8,308 nucleotides of DNA from 20-14-all-45-10 sp964435965 (GTDB lineage Bacteria > Chloroflexota > Dehalococcoidia > GIF9 > AB-539-J10): the NCBI GenBank assembly GCA_964435965.1, contig CAYTBB010000057.1:1-8308 (forward strand), in the 5' to 3' direction. This document shows, piece after piece, positions 1 through 6,400 of the stretch. Numbering within the stretch: the first letter of the stretch is position 1; each line of letters opens with the position of its first letter. The notes under the pieces were generated by a model. That model did not search any database. It worked only from the letters and a program-made list of their open reading frames with translations, and was not told the origin of the DNA. The position numbers and the translations under genes are program-made.

Positions 1-368
1 TATACCATGATCGTCATGGCATATTCGAGCGTTCCAAAGGGATGCCGGAGTCACTAGAAGAGCAGCTTGAGGGGAAAAGGAAACCAACTCAGTTTGGCCG
101 ATTAATGGAGGAATTGGGCATCACTTCTATCTCACCACGCTCACCCAAGCTTAATGGCCATGTAGAAAGAGCACAAAGGACACACACAGAGGAGCTTTAT
201 GAAGTAACGGATACCAACCTTGAGATACCGGAACTGAATCAGGCTTTGCTAAAGTGGGAGAATGTGTATAATACTATCCGCCCTCACCAGGCGCTGGGGT
301 ACCTTACACCACAGCAGTTTCTGAAACAATATCAGCAAAATAAAAGAAAGGGGGTGAGGTGTCACTAA
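1..368 (+). CDS. DDE (rve-type) transposase, C-terminal part, 5' end outside window
   Basis: The reading frame is open from base 3 to the TAA at 366-368, giving 121 codons of the C-terminal half of an integrase-core transposase. What is seen: a candidate second catalytic Asp in YHDRHGIF (codon 9-11), then a long insert with EEQLEGK and TQFGR, then SPKLNGHVER with the candidate catalytic Glu at 165-167, and finally the C-terminal motif RPHQALGYLTPQQFL. The Asp-Glu spacing is 51 residues rather than the 35 usual for IS3/IS481. From family knowledge, the first third resembles ISNCY-type transposases and the remainder resembles IS481-type, so this may be an in-frame hybrid. The ATG at 42 is internal to the domain and is not the true start. 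No inverted repeat could be assigned after the stop. The general function is secure; the family assignment is moderate. Confidence 0.8.
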   Translation, partial: YHDRHGIFERSKGMPESLEEQLEGKRKPTQFGRLMEELGITSISPRSPKLNGHVERAQRTHTEELYEVTDTNLEIPELNQALLKWENVYNTIRPHQALGYLTPQQFLKQYQQNKRKGVRCH

Positions 369-675
369 TCATATGGACGAGTACAGTGTATTTACATCCC
401 ACCCATAATCGGGTAAACTCATAGTTACCAGTTATTCTACCTGCATGGGTTCACCCCTCCTTACTGGAGTCTTACCAGGGTGGGCCTATTATTATAAATC
501 TTTAGTCTCGTCCTCCTTCCCCTCAAGATTTAACACATCCTATCTCATTGCACAACTCTTTGTGCTGGCTGACCATATAGGTAACGCACTCCGCTCATCG
601 CCAAAAGCTACCAATTCCAGCATCCCCAGTCTTATCTTCTTATCTCCTAAACCAATATTAAGATTACAGTTTGTT
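369..675. other. Gene-poor spacer with a possible broken minus-strand gene start
   Basis: No convincing full gene lies here. On the minus strand a good Shine-Dalgarno site (AGGAGG, 456-461) stands 9 bases before an ATG at 444-446, but translation stops after MQVE (TAA at 432-434). The same frame continues past the stop with LPDYGWDVNTLYSS until a TGA near the transposase end. This could be the 5' end of the next gene of the leftward cluster, lost to the mobile element at the window's left edge. The plus-strand frame at 445-738 has no recognisable domain and overlaps the end of the C45-type gene, so I do not treat it as a gene. No clear terminator hairpin was seen after the C45-type gene. Confidence 0.35.
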
Positions 676-2331
676 TTAGTAATACGAATGATAAGGCTGA
701 AGACCAAGATCTTCAGGGCAAGCTGCAGGAGGAACTAAGGCATTGTGAACTTGCTTGGCATGAGCCTGAGACCTAGTAAAAGCTGTTGCGGCTCGAGCGA
801 AGTAAAAAAGAGCTTCGTCCCCTTTCGCTAGCGTGGCCTTAGTTTTCCAATTTACACCTTCATAGTACTCAGTATTCGCGAGTGAATATAGCTCATCCAA
901 TGCTGCATACCCAGCATCGGTATAGTTTAGCCACATTAGCTTGCTGTATGCCTCGCCAATATACTCCTCCGCTTCATTGTTAGCAATGCTAACAATTTCG
1001 GCTGGACTGGATGCAAGAGCCAGATTGTAGAAAGCATGGGTACCAGCTATTTGGTAATGATCTAGGTCAGGACGAAGAGGGTAGGCTACCCGACCTGCCG
1101 GCCCGGTGCAGAGATAAGCTATTCCCTTATCTCCATCGTCAGGCAGCGCAATAGCTACACGTAAACTGCCCAGGTTGCATATTTTTTGGTCCCAACCCTT
1201 GCCAGAAGAACCAAAATAAGTCTCCTTCCAGATTGCATAGTCAGTGGGTTTATGATACGGTGGCGGATTACCTGCAAAGCGCCACATCATCTTAGCAAAA
1301 TCTAGGTCTACTCTACCGTGGTATTTGGTAAACATAGTCCATAACTCAAGGTTTCGGGGTATACTGCACATAGCCCAACTGACTGGAGTAACAGGGGAAC
1401 TTTCTTGAAATCCCCCATGTTCAATAGACTCTCCACCAAACATTGCTTCCTTCATCTGCTCTGTAAAAAAGTTATTTGTAGCATAAATGAAATCAGTCTC
1501 GCCAAAGTCCCCAGATTCCCTAACGCTTTTTTGAGCAGAGGTAATTTCGACAACAAAGGCATTGCCTCTTACATCTACAAGTGAAAGGTTCCAAGACCAT
1601 GCTACTGGCATAGGTAAGATCATATCCTTGGCTTCAGCAGCACTGTTAGCAAACCGAATTTGGTGTAGCCCTGCGAGATTGCGAGGAACGCCATAATAGA
1701 AGTCTATATCGCGCCTAGCGAATCCTCCGCTACTACCCGTGAAGAGACCATTGTTATTCATAGAGAAATGTCTCGCCAACTGACCGGTATTCACCACAGT
1801 CATATAGTTATTCCCATCATGAGGAAAGGCTATAATAGCTACTTGATAATCAAAGATTGCATCTGCGGAATCGCCACAGATGAGTTTTCCATTAGTGGTG
1901 GTACTCCCCCACGCTGCCCAATGAGAACATCCCTCATCCGGCAGTACAATATCCTCAGCACCAGAAGGATAGGGACCGACAGGGCCTCGACGGGCAGGGC
2001 CTAGAGTTCTTAGCATACAATTCAACATCAAAGCATCAGTGTATGACACATCGTAACCAGCAGCAGTGGCCCCAGCAGCCATTCCTTTCATCATTTCTAT
2101 TGCTTCGGGAGTATACTCTTTAATGTAATACTCGTATGCTTTAAGTTCATGGAATACCTCGTCACGGCTAAGTTTAAGATCTTGAAATGCTTCTGCCCAC
2201 ATAGCATTCTTACGCATCTCAATACTCTGGCCAGCTTGTTGCCCATACTGACAACCCATCTCGTAATCTGAGCCACTCAAAATAACGACTGGCATAATGC
2301 TCGGTGGTAGTAGACCATTCTCTCGTTTCAT
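676..2331 (-). CDS. C45-family peptidase / acyl-CoA:6-APA acyltransferase-like Ntn hydrolase
   Basis: Encodes 551 residues of an N-terminal-nucleophile hydrolase of the C45 (isopenicillin-N acyltransferase-like) type. Members mature by self-cleavage just before a Cys that then serves as the nucleophile for hydrolysing or transferring acyl groups at amide or ester bonds. Seen: an N-terminal GSDYEMGCQYGQQAG segment (residues 20-34), the pro-region, then DEGCSHWAAWG with Cys135 as predicted nucleophile after Gly134. Next come GKLICGDSAD (148-157, conserved Asp), the NNNGLFTGSSGG strand-loop (192-203) and ATNNF (284-288, conserved Asn). The C-terminal 200 residues are a helical extension. No clear signal peptide, so probably cytoplasmic. 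The start is fixed by AAGGAGG at 2341-2347, nine bases upstream. It lies downstream of the TAXI receptor remnant in the same direction. The substrate is unknown; amide or peptide-like compounds are an inference. Confidence 0.85.
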   Translation of the reverse strand: MKRENGLLPPSIMPVVILSGSDYEMGCQYGQQAGQSIEMRKNAMWAEAFQDLKLSRDEVFHELKAYEYYIKEYTPEAIEMMKGMAAGATAAGYDVSYTDALMLNCMLRTLGPARRGPVGPYPSGAEDIVLPDEGCSHWAAWGSTTTNGKLICGDSADAIFDYQVAIIAFPHDGNNYMTVVNTGQLARHFSMNNNGLFTGSSGGFARRDIDFYYGVPRNLAGLHQIRFANSAAEAKDMILPMPVAWSWNLSLVDVRGNAFVVEITSAQKSVRESGDFGETDFIYATNNFFTEQMKEAMFGGESIEHGGFQESSPVTPVSWAMCSIPRNLELWTMFTKYHGRVDLDFAKMMWRFAGNPPPYHKPTDYAIWKETYFGSSGKGWDQKICNLGSLRVAIALPDDGDKGIAYLCTGPAGRVAYPLRPDLDHYQIAGTHAFYNLALASSPAEIVSIANNEAEEYIGEAYSKLMWLNYTDAGYAALDELYSLANTEYYEGVNWKTKATLAKGDEALFYFARAATAFTRSQAHAKQVHNALVPPAACPEDLGLQPYHSYY

Positions 2332-2340
2332 CTACGTCAT

Positions 2341-2366
2341 CCTCCTTAGTAATCTTGAATTACTAA
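2341..2366 (-). promoter_or_regulatory. Shine-Dalgarno site with adjoining perfect hairpin upstream of the C45-type gene
   Basis: On the minus strand AAGGAGG (2341-2347) sits nine bases before the ATG. Overlapping its first two bases is a perfect inverted repeat, TTAGTAAT (2346-2353) and ATTACTAA (2359-2366), with a five-base loop. It could be an operator half-site pair or an mRNA hairpin affecting ribosome access. It is AT-rich, so chance is not excluded. Confidence 0.45.
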
Positions 2367-2456
2367 TCCATAGTTTAGTTTTTCCAAAATCTACTAGGTT
2401 AATCTTATTTCGTACCATACCTCTTGGAGTTTGTTACGCATTGGATCTATTTCATT

Positions 2457-2593
2457 TCAGTTCATATCAGGTGGAATCAGGTAATCCGGAACATAAGCAA
2501 CCTCCTGATAGTAGCGGGCGGCACCTGCATGCAGGTATATACCCTCTGGTATCCGTTGAATTGCTTCTACCGGGTCATAATACTTATTGGCTG
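2457..2593 (-). pseudogene. TAXI-family TRAP solute-receptor, C-terminal remnant
   Basis: About 45 codons end at the TGA at 2457-2459. The translated tail contains YDPVEAIQRIPEGIYLHAG followed by AARYYQEVAYVPDYLIPP. This matches the C-terminal end of TAXI receptors, where an Asp-Pro-Val stretch is followed by a Leu-His-x-Gly-Ala-x-Arg-Tyr-Tyr motif and a Pro-Asp tail. In that family (about 320 residues) the protein is exported and delivers small organic acids or amino acids to a fused TRAP permease. Everything upstream is replaced by the 3' end of an ISL3 transposase, so only some 15% of the gene is left and it cannot function. The frame can be opened from a TTG at 2658-2660, but the codons between there and about 2594 belong to the IS in another frame. 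It points the same way as the C45-type gene 125 bases further on and probably belonged to the same cluster. Confidence 0.7.
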
Positions 2594-2959
2594 GGCTTTC
2601 TGTCAAATAGTGTGGAAATAGCTTCGAGATGGTACAAACCCCAGCAGCATTTTTCTCCAATATACCTCCACGTTTCTCAAGCCATAGGATATCCGCTTTA
2701 GCATCTTGATCTTAGTGTGGCAACCTTCGGTAAAGCCATTGGTTGTCCGCTTATCAAAGTAGTTCAGTATTGGCTCCCGCCAATGTTTTAATGTGTTTCC
2801 CCACCTTATGAGTTCACCATCATCTGCCTATTTCAGGTTGAAGATGATATTGCTGAGGACCTTAGCCGCTTGTTCTTTGCTCTCCTGCCGGCAAAGTTGT
2901 CTCATCTTTTCTTTGGCCCAGCAAAAGTCTTTAAGGCTGGGATGTTTCTCCAGAAGCCC
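2594..2959 (-). pseudogene. ISL3-family transposase, 3' remnant with internal stop
   Basis: This fragment has no long open frame because of an internal TAG. Reading leftwards from 2959 gives 43 codons (beginning GLLEKHPSLKDFCWAKEK), a TAG at 2828-2830, then 74 more codons to a TGA at 2603-2605. Diagnostic ISL3 motifs are GELIRWGNTLKHWREPIL, then YFDKRTTNGFTEGCHTKIK with the conserved catalytic-region Glu, then LKRISYGLRNVEVYWRKM and the C-terminal PSRSYFHTI. The full protein is about 400 residues, so roughly 70% is missing at the N-terminus, removed where the IS3 element begins at 2960. Just past the stop, GGCTTTCTGTCAAATAGTG (2594-2612, plus strand) is the probable terminal inverted repeat, placing the junction with the TAXI gene near 2594. 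The stop and the truncation make it non-functional. Confidence 0.85.
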
Positions 2960-3439
2960 TGTAAATCGTCAGCATAAATGGGACACTTTTGAGACAGAAA
3001 TTAATGGACACTTAGGGGCTTGCTCCGATACTGGTAAATAAGTAGATTATCAGTCAAAGGGAGGAGTAAGCCATGGTGCAACAGATTACAGACCACTTCT
3101 GGCAAGCTGAAGCCAGAAGTGAAGAGACCAGGCAGTTCATCAAGAGTATCAAACATATGACCCGCCGCAAGTTCACCGCTGAAGAAAAGATTGGCATCGT
3201 GCTGTAAGGCTTTCGGCGGGATACACCCATTCGAGACTTGTGCCGTCGGGAAGGCATTCAGCCAAGCACTTACTATGCCTGGTTGAAGGATTTCATGGAG
3301 GCCGGCAAGGAAAGGCTGACCTGGGATAATATCCGCGATGCCAGCAGAAGTGAGGTGCAGGATCTCAAGCGTGAGAATGCCAGACTGAGGCAACTGGTAG
3401 CCGAGCTATCTCGCCAGGTACATGTGCTTAAAAAACGGC
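2959..3439 (+). repeat. Long direct repeat, unit 1 (left part of IS3 copy 1)
   Basis: Bases 2959-3412 match 6801-7254 without any difference found, at a constant offset of 3842. One substitution lies at 3413/7255 (Arg to Leu in orfA), and the next at 3440/7282. Beyond 3440 the two copies differ at 24 of about 87 positions plus one indel. The upstream flanks are unrelated. Confidence 0.95.
2960..3014 (+). repeat. Left terminal inverted repeat of IS3-family copy 1
   Basis: It begins TGTAAATCGTCAGC, followed by ATGGGACA and, further in, GGACACTTA (3006-3014). The right end read inward gives TGTATGTAGTCAGC, ATGGGACA and GGACACCTTA at nearly the same spacing. The repeat is therefore two-part, an outer block and an inner block, as expected for transposase binding plus cleavage regions. 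Confidence 0.75.
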
Positions 3440-3486
3440 TATACCGGGTTTGGAATAAAGGGGAGGTATGCCTGGGTGAGTGTTAA
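3073..3486 (+). pseudogene. IS3-family orfA (helix-turn-helix subunit), interrupted by TAA
   Basis: OrfA supplies the DNA-binding part of the OrfAB transposase. The ATG at 3073 follows GGGAGGAG (3059-3066). Translation gives 44 codons ending KFTAEEKIGIVL, then TAA (3205-3207), then the same frame resumes as GFRRDTPIRDLCRREG with the helix-turn-helix of the HTH_Tnp_1 type (PSTYYAWLKDFMEAGKERL). A Leu-rich coiled coil follows (SEVQDLKRENARLRQLVAEL). In relatives the stop position is normally a Glu, so one G-to-T change (GAA to TAA) explains it. The frame ends at TAA 3484-3486. The same stop occurs in the second copy. A restart at 3238 would yield only the distal part and lacks an obvious ribosome site. 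Domain identity is secure; activity is unlikely. Confidence 0.85.
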
Positions 3487-4455
3487 GGAAAATCTGAGAT
3501 TATCGCTTTAGTGAGTGGATCTGAGTTACCCTGCCGTATAGTTCTGGCTCAGTTGGGGTTACCCAGTAGCACCTACTATCGCTGGTTAAAGAGACAAACA
3601 GAAGGAAGGCTTGAGGACAGGAAGGGCGGTTCGTCTATACCCGGGAATAAGATAAGCCCTGAGGAAGAAACCAGGGTACTGGTTGAAGGCTGGGCCTCAC
3701 CGGAGCTACCGGACTGGCAAATGGCCTGAAGAGTAACCGATGCAGGGCATATCTATATCTCCGAGAGCACAGTTTACCGTATCTTGAAAAGGGAGGGATT
3801 GATCTTGAAGGTGGGAATAATTGGTTTCAAGGCGGCCAAGGAGTACTGCCGCAAGATAATACGGCCCAATGAGCTTTGGGCTAGCGATTGCTATCATCTG
3901 AGAGTAGTCGATTGGGGCTGTTATTATCTGGAGACGGTGATGGACGACTATAGCCGCTTCATTCTGAGCTGAAGTCTTAAGACAGACATGAGCGGGGGAT
4001 CTCTGGAAGACGTGGTGCAGCAAGCACTAGACCTTACTGGCATGACTGATGTGCCGTTGGAGGGCAGGACGGTGCTTCTCTCAGATAACGGGGCCGGATA
4101 TATTTCACAGCAATTCAACGAATACCTGAGGCTGGTGGGGATAAGGCACATTACCGCTTCGCCCTTTCATCCTCAGACCAATGGCAAGATTGAAAGATAC
4201 CACCGCAGCATAAAAGGCGAAATTAAGCAGGTGCCTTACGATATGCCCGGCGAGCTGAAGGAAGCGATCAGGGCCTTCATCGAATACTATAACTACCGCC
4301 GTTATCACGAAGGGCTGGGCAATGTCACACCCTATGATGTCTACACAGGCAAACATCACGAAATAATACAGAGAAGGAAGGAGGTCAAAAGCAGGGCATT
4401 AGAAGTCAGAAGGGCTTATAATAGAACCGCCAGGGAGCAGGGGCATGGCCTTTAA
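3476..4455 (+). pseudogene. IS3-family orfB (DDE integrase subunit), one frameshift and two TGA stops
   Basis: OrfB is the catalytic half of the transposase. By comparison with copy 2 (MSAQAKCEIITLV) the start is the GTG at 3476. A single missing base in the A-run near 3489-3492 then shifts the frame. After that the protein reads SEIIALVSGSELPC, STYYRWLKR, then a TGA (3727-3729) before RVTDAG, then ESTVYRILKREGLI. The integrase core has Asp in LWASDCYHL (3886-3888), a TGA (3970-3972) after YSRFILS, Asp in LLSDNG (4084-4086) and Glu in QTNGKIERYH (4192-4194). The last two are separated by exactly 35 residues. The tail is YNYRRYHEGLGNVTPYDVY. The catalytic triad is intact, but the frameshift and two stops, both where relatives have Trp, should prevent full-length translation. 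Confidence 0.88.
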
Positions 4456-4508
4456 GGTGTCCGCTATTTTCGAAGGCCCAGTTGTCCCATTTTCGCTGAC
4501 TACATACA
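4453..4508 (-). repeat. Right terminal inverted repeat of IS3-family copy 1
   Basis: This is the complement-matching partner of the left end. The outer block TCCCATTTTCGCTGAC (4485-4500) leads to TACATACA at the edge (4501-4508), and the inner block TAAGGTGTCC lies at 4453-4462. The inner block includes the orfB stop codon. The second IS3 copy in the window has lost this end. Confidence 0.75.
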
Positions 4509-4686
4509 TGTAAGAAATATGACTCGATTCATCCCTAGCGTAGGTATCTTACAGCAGCACGCTATATTTGCCGTAGCAAGTAAGCCTTTAGAACCAAAGA
4601 GCACCCATCGCTATAAACATGCCCCAGATCTTCCATGGCGCAGAGCTTTTAAAATGGATGTCGACAAGAGGAGATGACATCTTCGC
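4509..4686. other. Spacer between IS3 copy 1 and an IS3 scrap; nothing convincing
   Basis: No protein family or RNA gene is recognised. On the minus strand an ATG at 4678-4680 opens a 30-codon frame with a hydrophobic stretch (WKIWGMFIAMGALWF) before a TAA. It has no good ribosome binding site, so I do not call it. It might be the start of a broken membrane protein gene. The expected 5' part of the ISL3 gene, which should lie here if IS3 copy 1 had simply inserted, is absent. Confidence 0.3.
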
Positions 4687-4824
4687 TTAACAATTAGGGG
4701 ACATTTTCCCTTGACAACAACATATCCTCCTTTCAACCTTGCAATGTCCCGCATAAACGTTATAGGCTATGACATTGCCCAGTCCTTCGTAGTAGCGACG
4801 GTAGTGATAGTATTCGATAAACCC
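4687..4824 (-). pseudogene. IS3-family orfB C-terminal scrap (third copy)
   Basis: The minus strand reads GFIEYYHYRRYYEGLGNV, then IAYNVYAGH. This aligns with copy 1 orfB FIEYYNYRRYHEGLGNV, then TPYDVYTGK, the conserved C-terminal motif of this IS3 group. Only about 30 codons align clearly; the rest of the frame to the TAA at 4687-4689 is Cys-rich (RRICCCQGK) and does not match. Everything upstream is missing, and the scrap begins about 28 bases after the stop codon of the creatininase-family gene. It is opposite in orientation to copies 1 and 2 and clearly diverged from copy 1, so it is an older, separate insertion remnant. The sequence AATTAGGGGACATTTTCCC near 4693-4711 may be the remains of its terminus. 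Confidence 0.8.
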
Positions 4825-4852
4825 CTGATTCCTAAGGTTGATAATTCCCAAT

Positions 4853-5620
4853 CTATTTTGGGTCATCTATATCTATAGTCTTGTGCCCTACAAAGATCCC
4901 CTTACCATATCGTCTTAGACTATACTCAAGCTTACCACTGTGATAATCACGAAGTATTTTCACAACACCATCTACCGCGGCGTTACACAAACGTTCCCCC
5001 TTCTCACGAGTCCCAGTAGAAGGGTCACCCCGAACACCTGGCGCCCAGATAGCACTATCTGTATCAACTAGCTCTGGTTGGAGATACAGCTGCATAGCTG
5101 TTTCTAACTCGCCGGCATGGCCAATAACACCTTTATCAGACTCGCTAATAATCTCCATTTCTTTAGAAATCGATGGAATATTCCACCAAGTATATCCTAC
5201 TACTAATGTTGACACGCCATCGTCAGCAGCCAATTTGTTACGCATGCTATCGACAATATATGTATTACCACCATGTCCATTCAAAAAGAGTATTTTTTTG
5301 AATCCGTTGGCATAAACACTAACAGCAACTTGGGTTAGCAGGTCAACAAATGTGTGATATTTAAGCGTAATGGTTCCAGGATAAACCATCATGTTCGCAG
5401 AGCATCCAGTCCAGATTAAAGGTAACACCAGTACTGGAAACTCCTCTATAGCCTGTGCTGCGCGTTGAGCAATTGTGAAGCATTGAATGGCATCTGTGTT
5501 AACTGGTAAATGATCTCCGTGCTGCTCAGTTGAAGCCACCGGAATAATGACTATCGCACCAGCCTTCACAGCCTGTTCAAATTCAGTTCGCCGTAGTTCT
5601 TGCCACAACACTTTCTTCAT
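4853..5620 (-). CDS. Creatininase-family amidohydrolase
   Basis: Encodes 255 residues, normal for the family. Members are metal-dependent enzymes that hydrolyse cyclic or linear C-N (amide) bonds; the family includes creatininase, FAPy deformylase (ArfB) and MftE. Seen: PVASTEQHGDHLPVNTDA with ligand candidates Glu32, His34 and Asp43, the FLNGHGGN loop (112-119, His116) and GHAGELETA (167-175, Glu171). The HAGE motif, rather than the HGHYEN type of true creatininase, suggests it does not act on creatinine itself. There is no signal peptide, so it is cytoplasmic. The ATG at 5620 is supported by GAGGAGG (5631-5637 region), 11 bases upstream. It ends with TAG. A 447-bp leader with a perfect inverted repeat precedes it, so it may have its own promoter. 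The gene looks intact. The substrate is unknown. Confidence 0.92.
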   Translation of the reverse strand: MKKVLWQELRRTEFEQAVKAGAIVIIPVASTEQHGDHLPVNTDAIQCFTIAQRAAQAIEEFPVLVLPLIWTGCSANMMVYPGTITLKYHTFVDLLTQVAVSVYANGFKKILFLNGHGGNTYIVDSMRNKLAADDGVSTLVVGYTWWNIPSISKEMEIISESDKGVIGHAGELETAMQLYLQPELVDTDSAIWAPGVRGDPSTGTREKGERLCNAAVDGVVKILRDYHSGKLEYSLRRYGKGIFVGHKTIDIDDPK

Positions 5621-6067
5621 CGCTTATAGAACCTCCTCGTAATTATTGTTTTTGTCTGGCTATTGCCTTGTTGTAATAAACAACGCAGTGACTCTATCTG
5701 CATAAATGAACACAGCCATGTTTACTAATTCGAACTATCCCGTGCTCAATTCAACTAAATCAATAAACCCCACTATGCAGTTGAAGTGTCAACTGCACTC
5801 CCTAAGGCCTGCATCAAGTTATGCCTTTTCCTATTACTTAACTGTTTCTCTTTCTCCAATGCCCAGACTACAAGTCTGTTTCTTGGGAAAATATTTCCAC
5901 ATCCCTTATTTTTCAATAGCAATCACCTTTCTTATTTTATTATTCTTCGCTTATTCTAACACAATCCAAGCTATTGTGCAGTATCAGGGCAATTCAGTTT
6001 CTTGCTATATGCCTCTTAGGCAACGCCTCTGACGCCGAATCTGGTAGTATGCTTTGTCCGGATGAGC
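5621..6067. other. 447-bp AT-rich non-coding leader upstream of the creatininase-family gene
   Basis: No gene is supported here. The plus-strand frame 5706-6032 (108 codons) has no ribosome site or recognisable domain, an odd Ser/Tyr-rich composition, and runs against all neighbouring genes. For two co-directional genes of one cluster this is a long gap, which suggests a separate promoter for the creatininase-family gene. The region holds the inverted repeat at 5776-5797, and a TTGACA hexamer on the minus strand inside that repeat without a convincing -10 at the right distance. Confidence 0.5.
5776..5797 (-). promoter_or_regulatory. Perfect 9-bp inverted repeat, candidate operator
   Basis: TGCAGTTGA (5776-5784) and TCAACTGCA (5789-5797) flank a four-base spacer with no mismatch, 156 bases before the creatininase-family start codon. 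On the minus strand the repeat overlaps TTGACA, a perfect -35 hexamer, which is where a repressor operator would lie. It could equally form a short RNA hairpin; it is not followed by a T-run on either strand, so a terminator is unlikely. Confidence 0.5.
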
Positions 6068-6232
6068 CTATTCCTTTTTCCTCTCAATTCCATTTTCCTT
6101 CACCATTGCCTTTGTACGCTTACTTATCTCATCAGCGTTAGAGAGCAGGTAGATCATACCACCTAGGCACAGAAGGAAAAGGCCAGTGCCGATGGGTGAA
6201 CCCCGATGGAGTGCCAGCCATAGACTTTCCAT
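6068..6232 (-). CDS. 54-residue single-pass membrane microprotein
   Basis: An ATG at 6230-6232 opens a 54-codon frame ending at TAG 6068-6070. A very good Shine-Dalgarno site, AAAAGGAGGG (AGGAGG at 6238-6243), lies five bases upstream. The protein starts MESLWLALHRGSPIG, has one hydrophobic segment of about 17 residues (TGLFLLCLGGMIYLLS, about 16-31) and ends in a highly charged tail (DEISKRTKAMVKENGIERKK). I do not recognise the family. Its position between a multi-pass membrane protein and a creatininase-family gene, all on one strand, suggests a small accessory subunit of a membrane complex or transporter; this is inference. The frame also extends upstream to a GTG at 6311-6313 but with a TAG at 6287-6289 between, so the ATG is the likely start. 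Confidence 0.7.
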   Translation of the reverse strand: MESLWLALHRGSPIGTGLFLLCLGGMIYLLSNADEISKRTKAMVKENGIERKKE

Positions 6233-6400
6233 TTCTCCCTCCTTTTGTTGAATATTGACTTCTATGTTCGGATTCCATACATGTGTCTACCCAGACGCAA
6301 CGAGAGGATACACTGCCAACCTCCCTTTTCACATCAAAATCTTTTCCGGCGGATTGCACTAAACGCTAGAAGGTGCAACAACAATACTAGCTCAGGCGCC

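Larger units (their letters stand above)
2960..4508 (+). mobile_element. IS3-family insertion sequence, copy 1, near-complete but decayed
   Basis: A 1549-bp element bounded by imperfect inverted repeats (19 of 24 outer bases match) with orfA and orfB in the usual IS3 order. It lies head-on inside an ISL3 remnant. No target-site duplication is visible: the left flank ends in AGAAGCCC and the right flank begins TGTAAGAA. The missing 5' part of the ISL3 gene is not found to the right, so a deletion or recombination followed insertion. Nonsense codons in orfA and orfB, plus a frameshift at the start of orfB, should make it unable to move by itself. Confidence 0.85.

Noticed and set aside
445..738. 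Plus-strand 97-codon frame
   Set aside because: It overlaps the 3' end of the well supported C45-type gene on the other strand and has no domain or ribosome site.
2297..2701. Plus-strand 134-codon frame
   Set aside because: It runs antisense over the C45-type start, the TAXI tail and the ISL3 fragment, three separately recognisable sequences, so it is a chance frame.
3001..3393. Minus-strand 130-codon frame present identically at 3001-3393 and 6843-7235
   Set aside because: It is antisense to orfA of both IS3 copies, its conservation simply follows from the duplicated DNA, and it has no recognisable domain.
3476..4455. Alternative genetic code (UGA read as Trp) for the whole window
   Set aside because: The ISL3, TAXI and IS256 reading frames all end naturally at TGA, and the damaged IS also carries TAA and a frameshift, so ordinary decay is simpler.
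5706..6032. Plus-strand 108-codon frame in the leader of the creatininase-family gene
   Set aside because: No ribosome binding site, no family, opposite to its neighbours, and composed of AT-rich non-coding-like sequence.
6138..6359. Minus-strand 73-codon frame overlapping the 54-residue membrane protein
   Set aside because: It lacks a ribosome site, has no hydrophobic or domain pattern, and is a shadow of the better supported microprotein frame.
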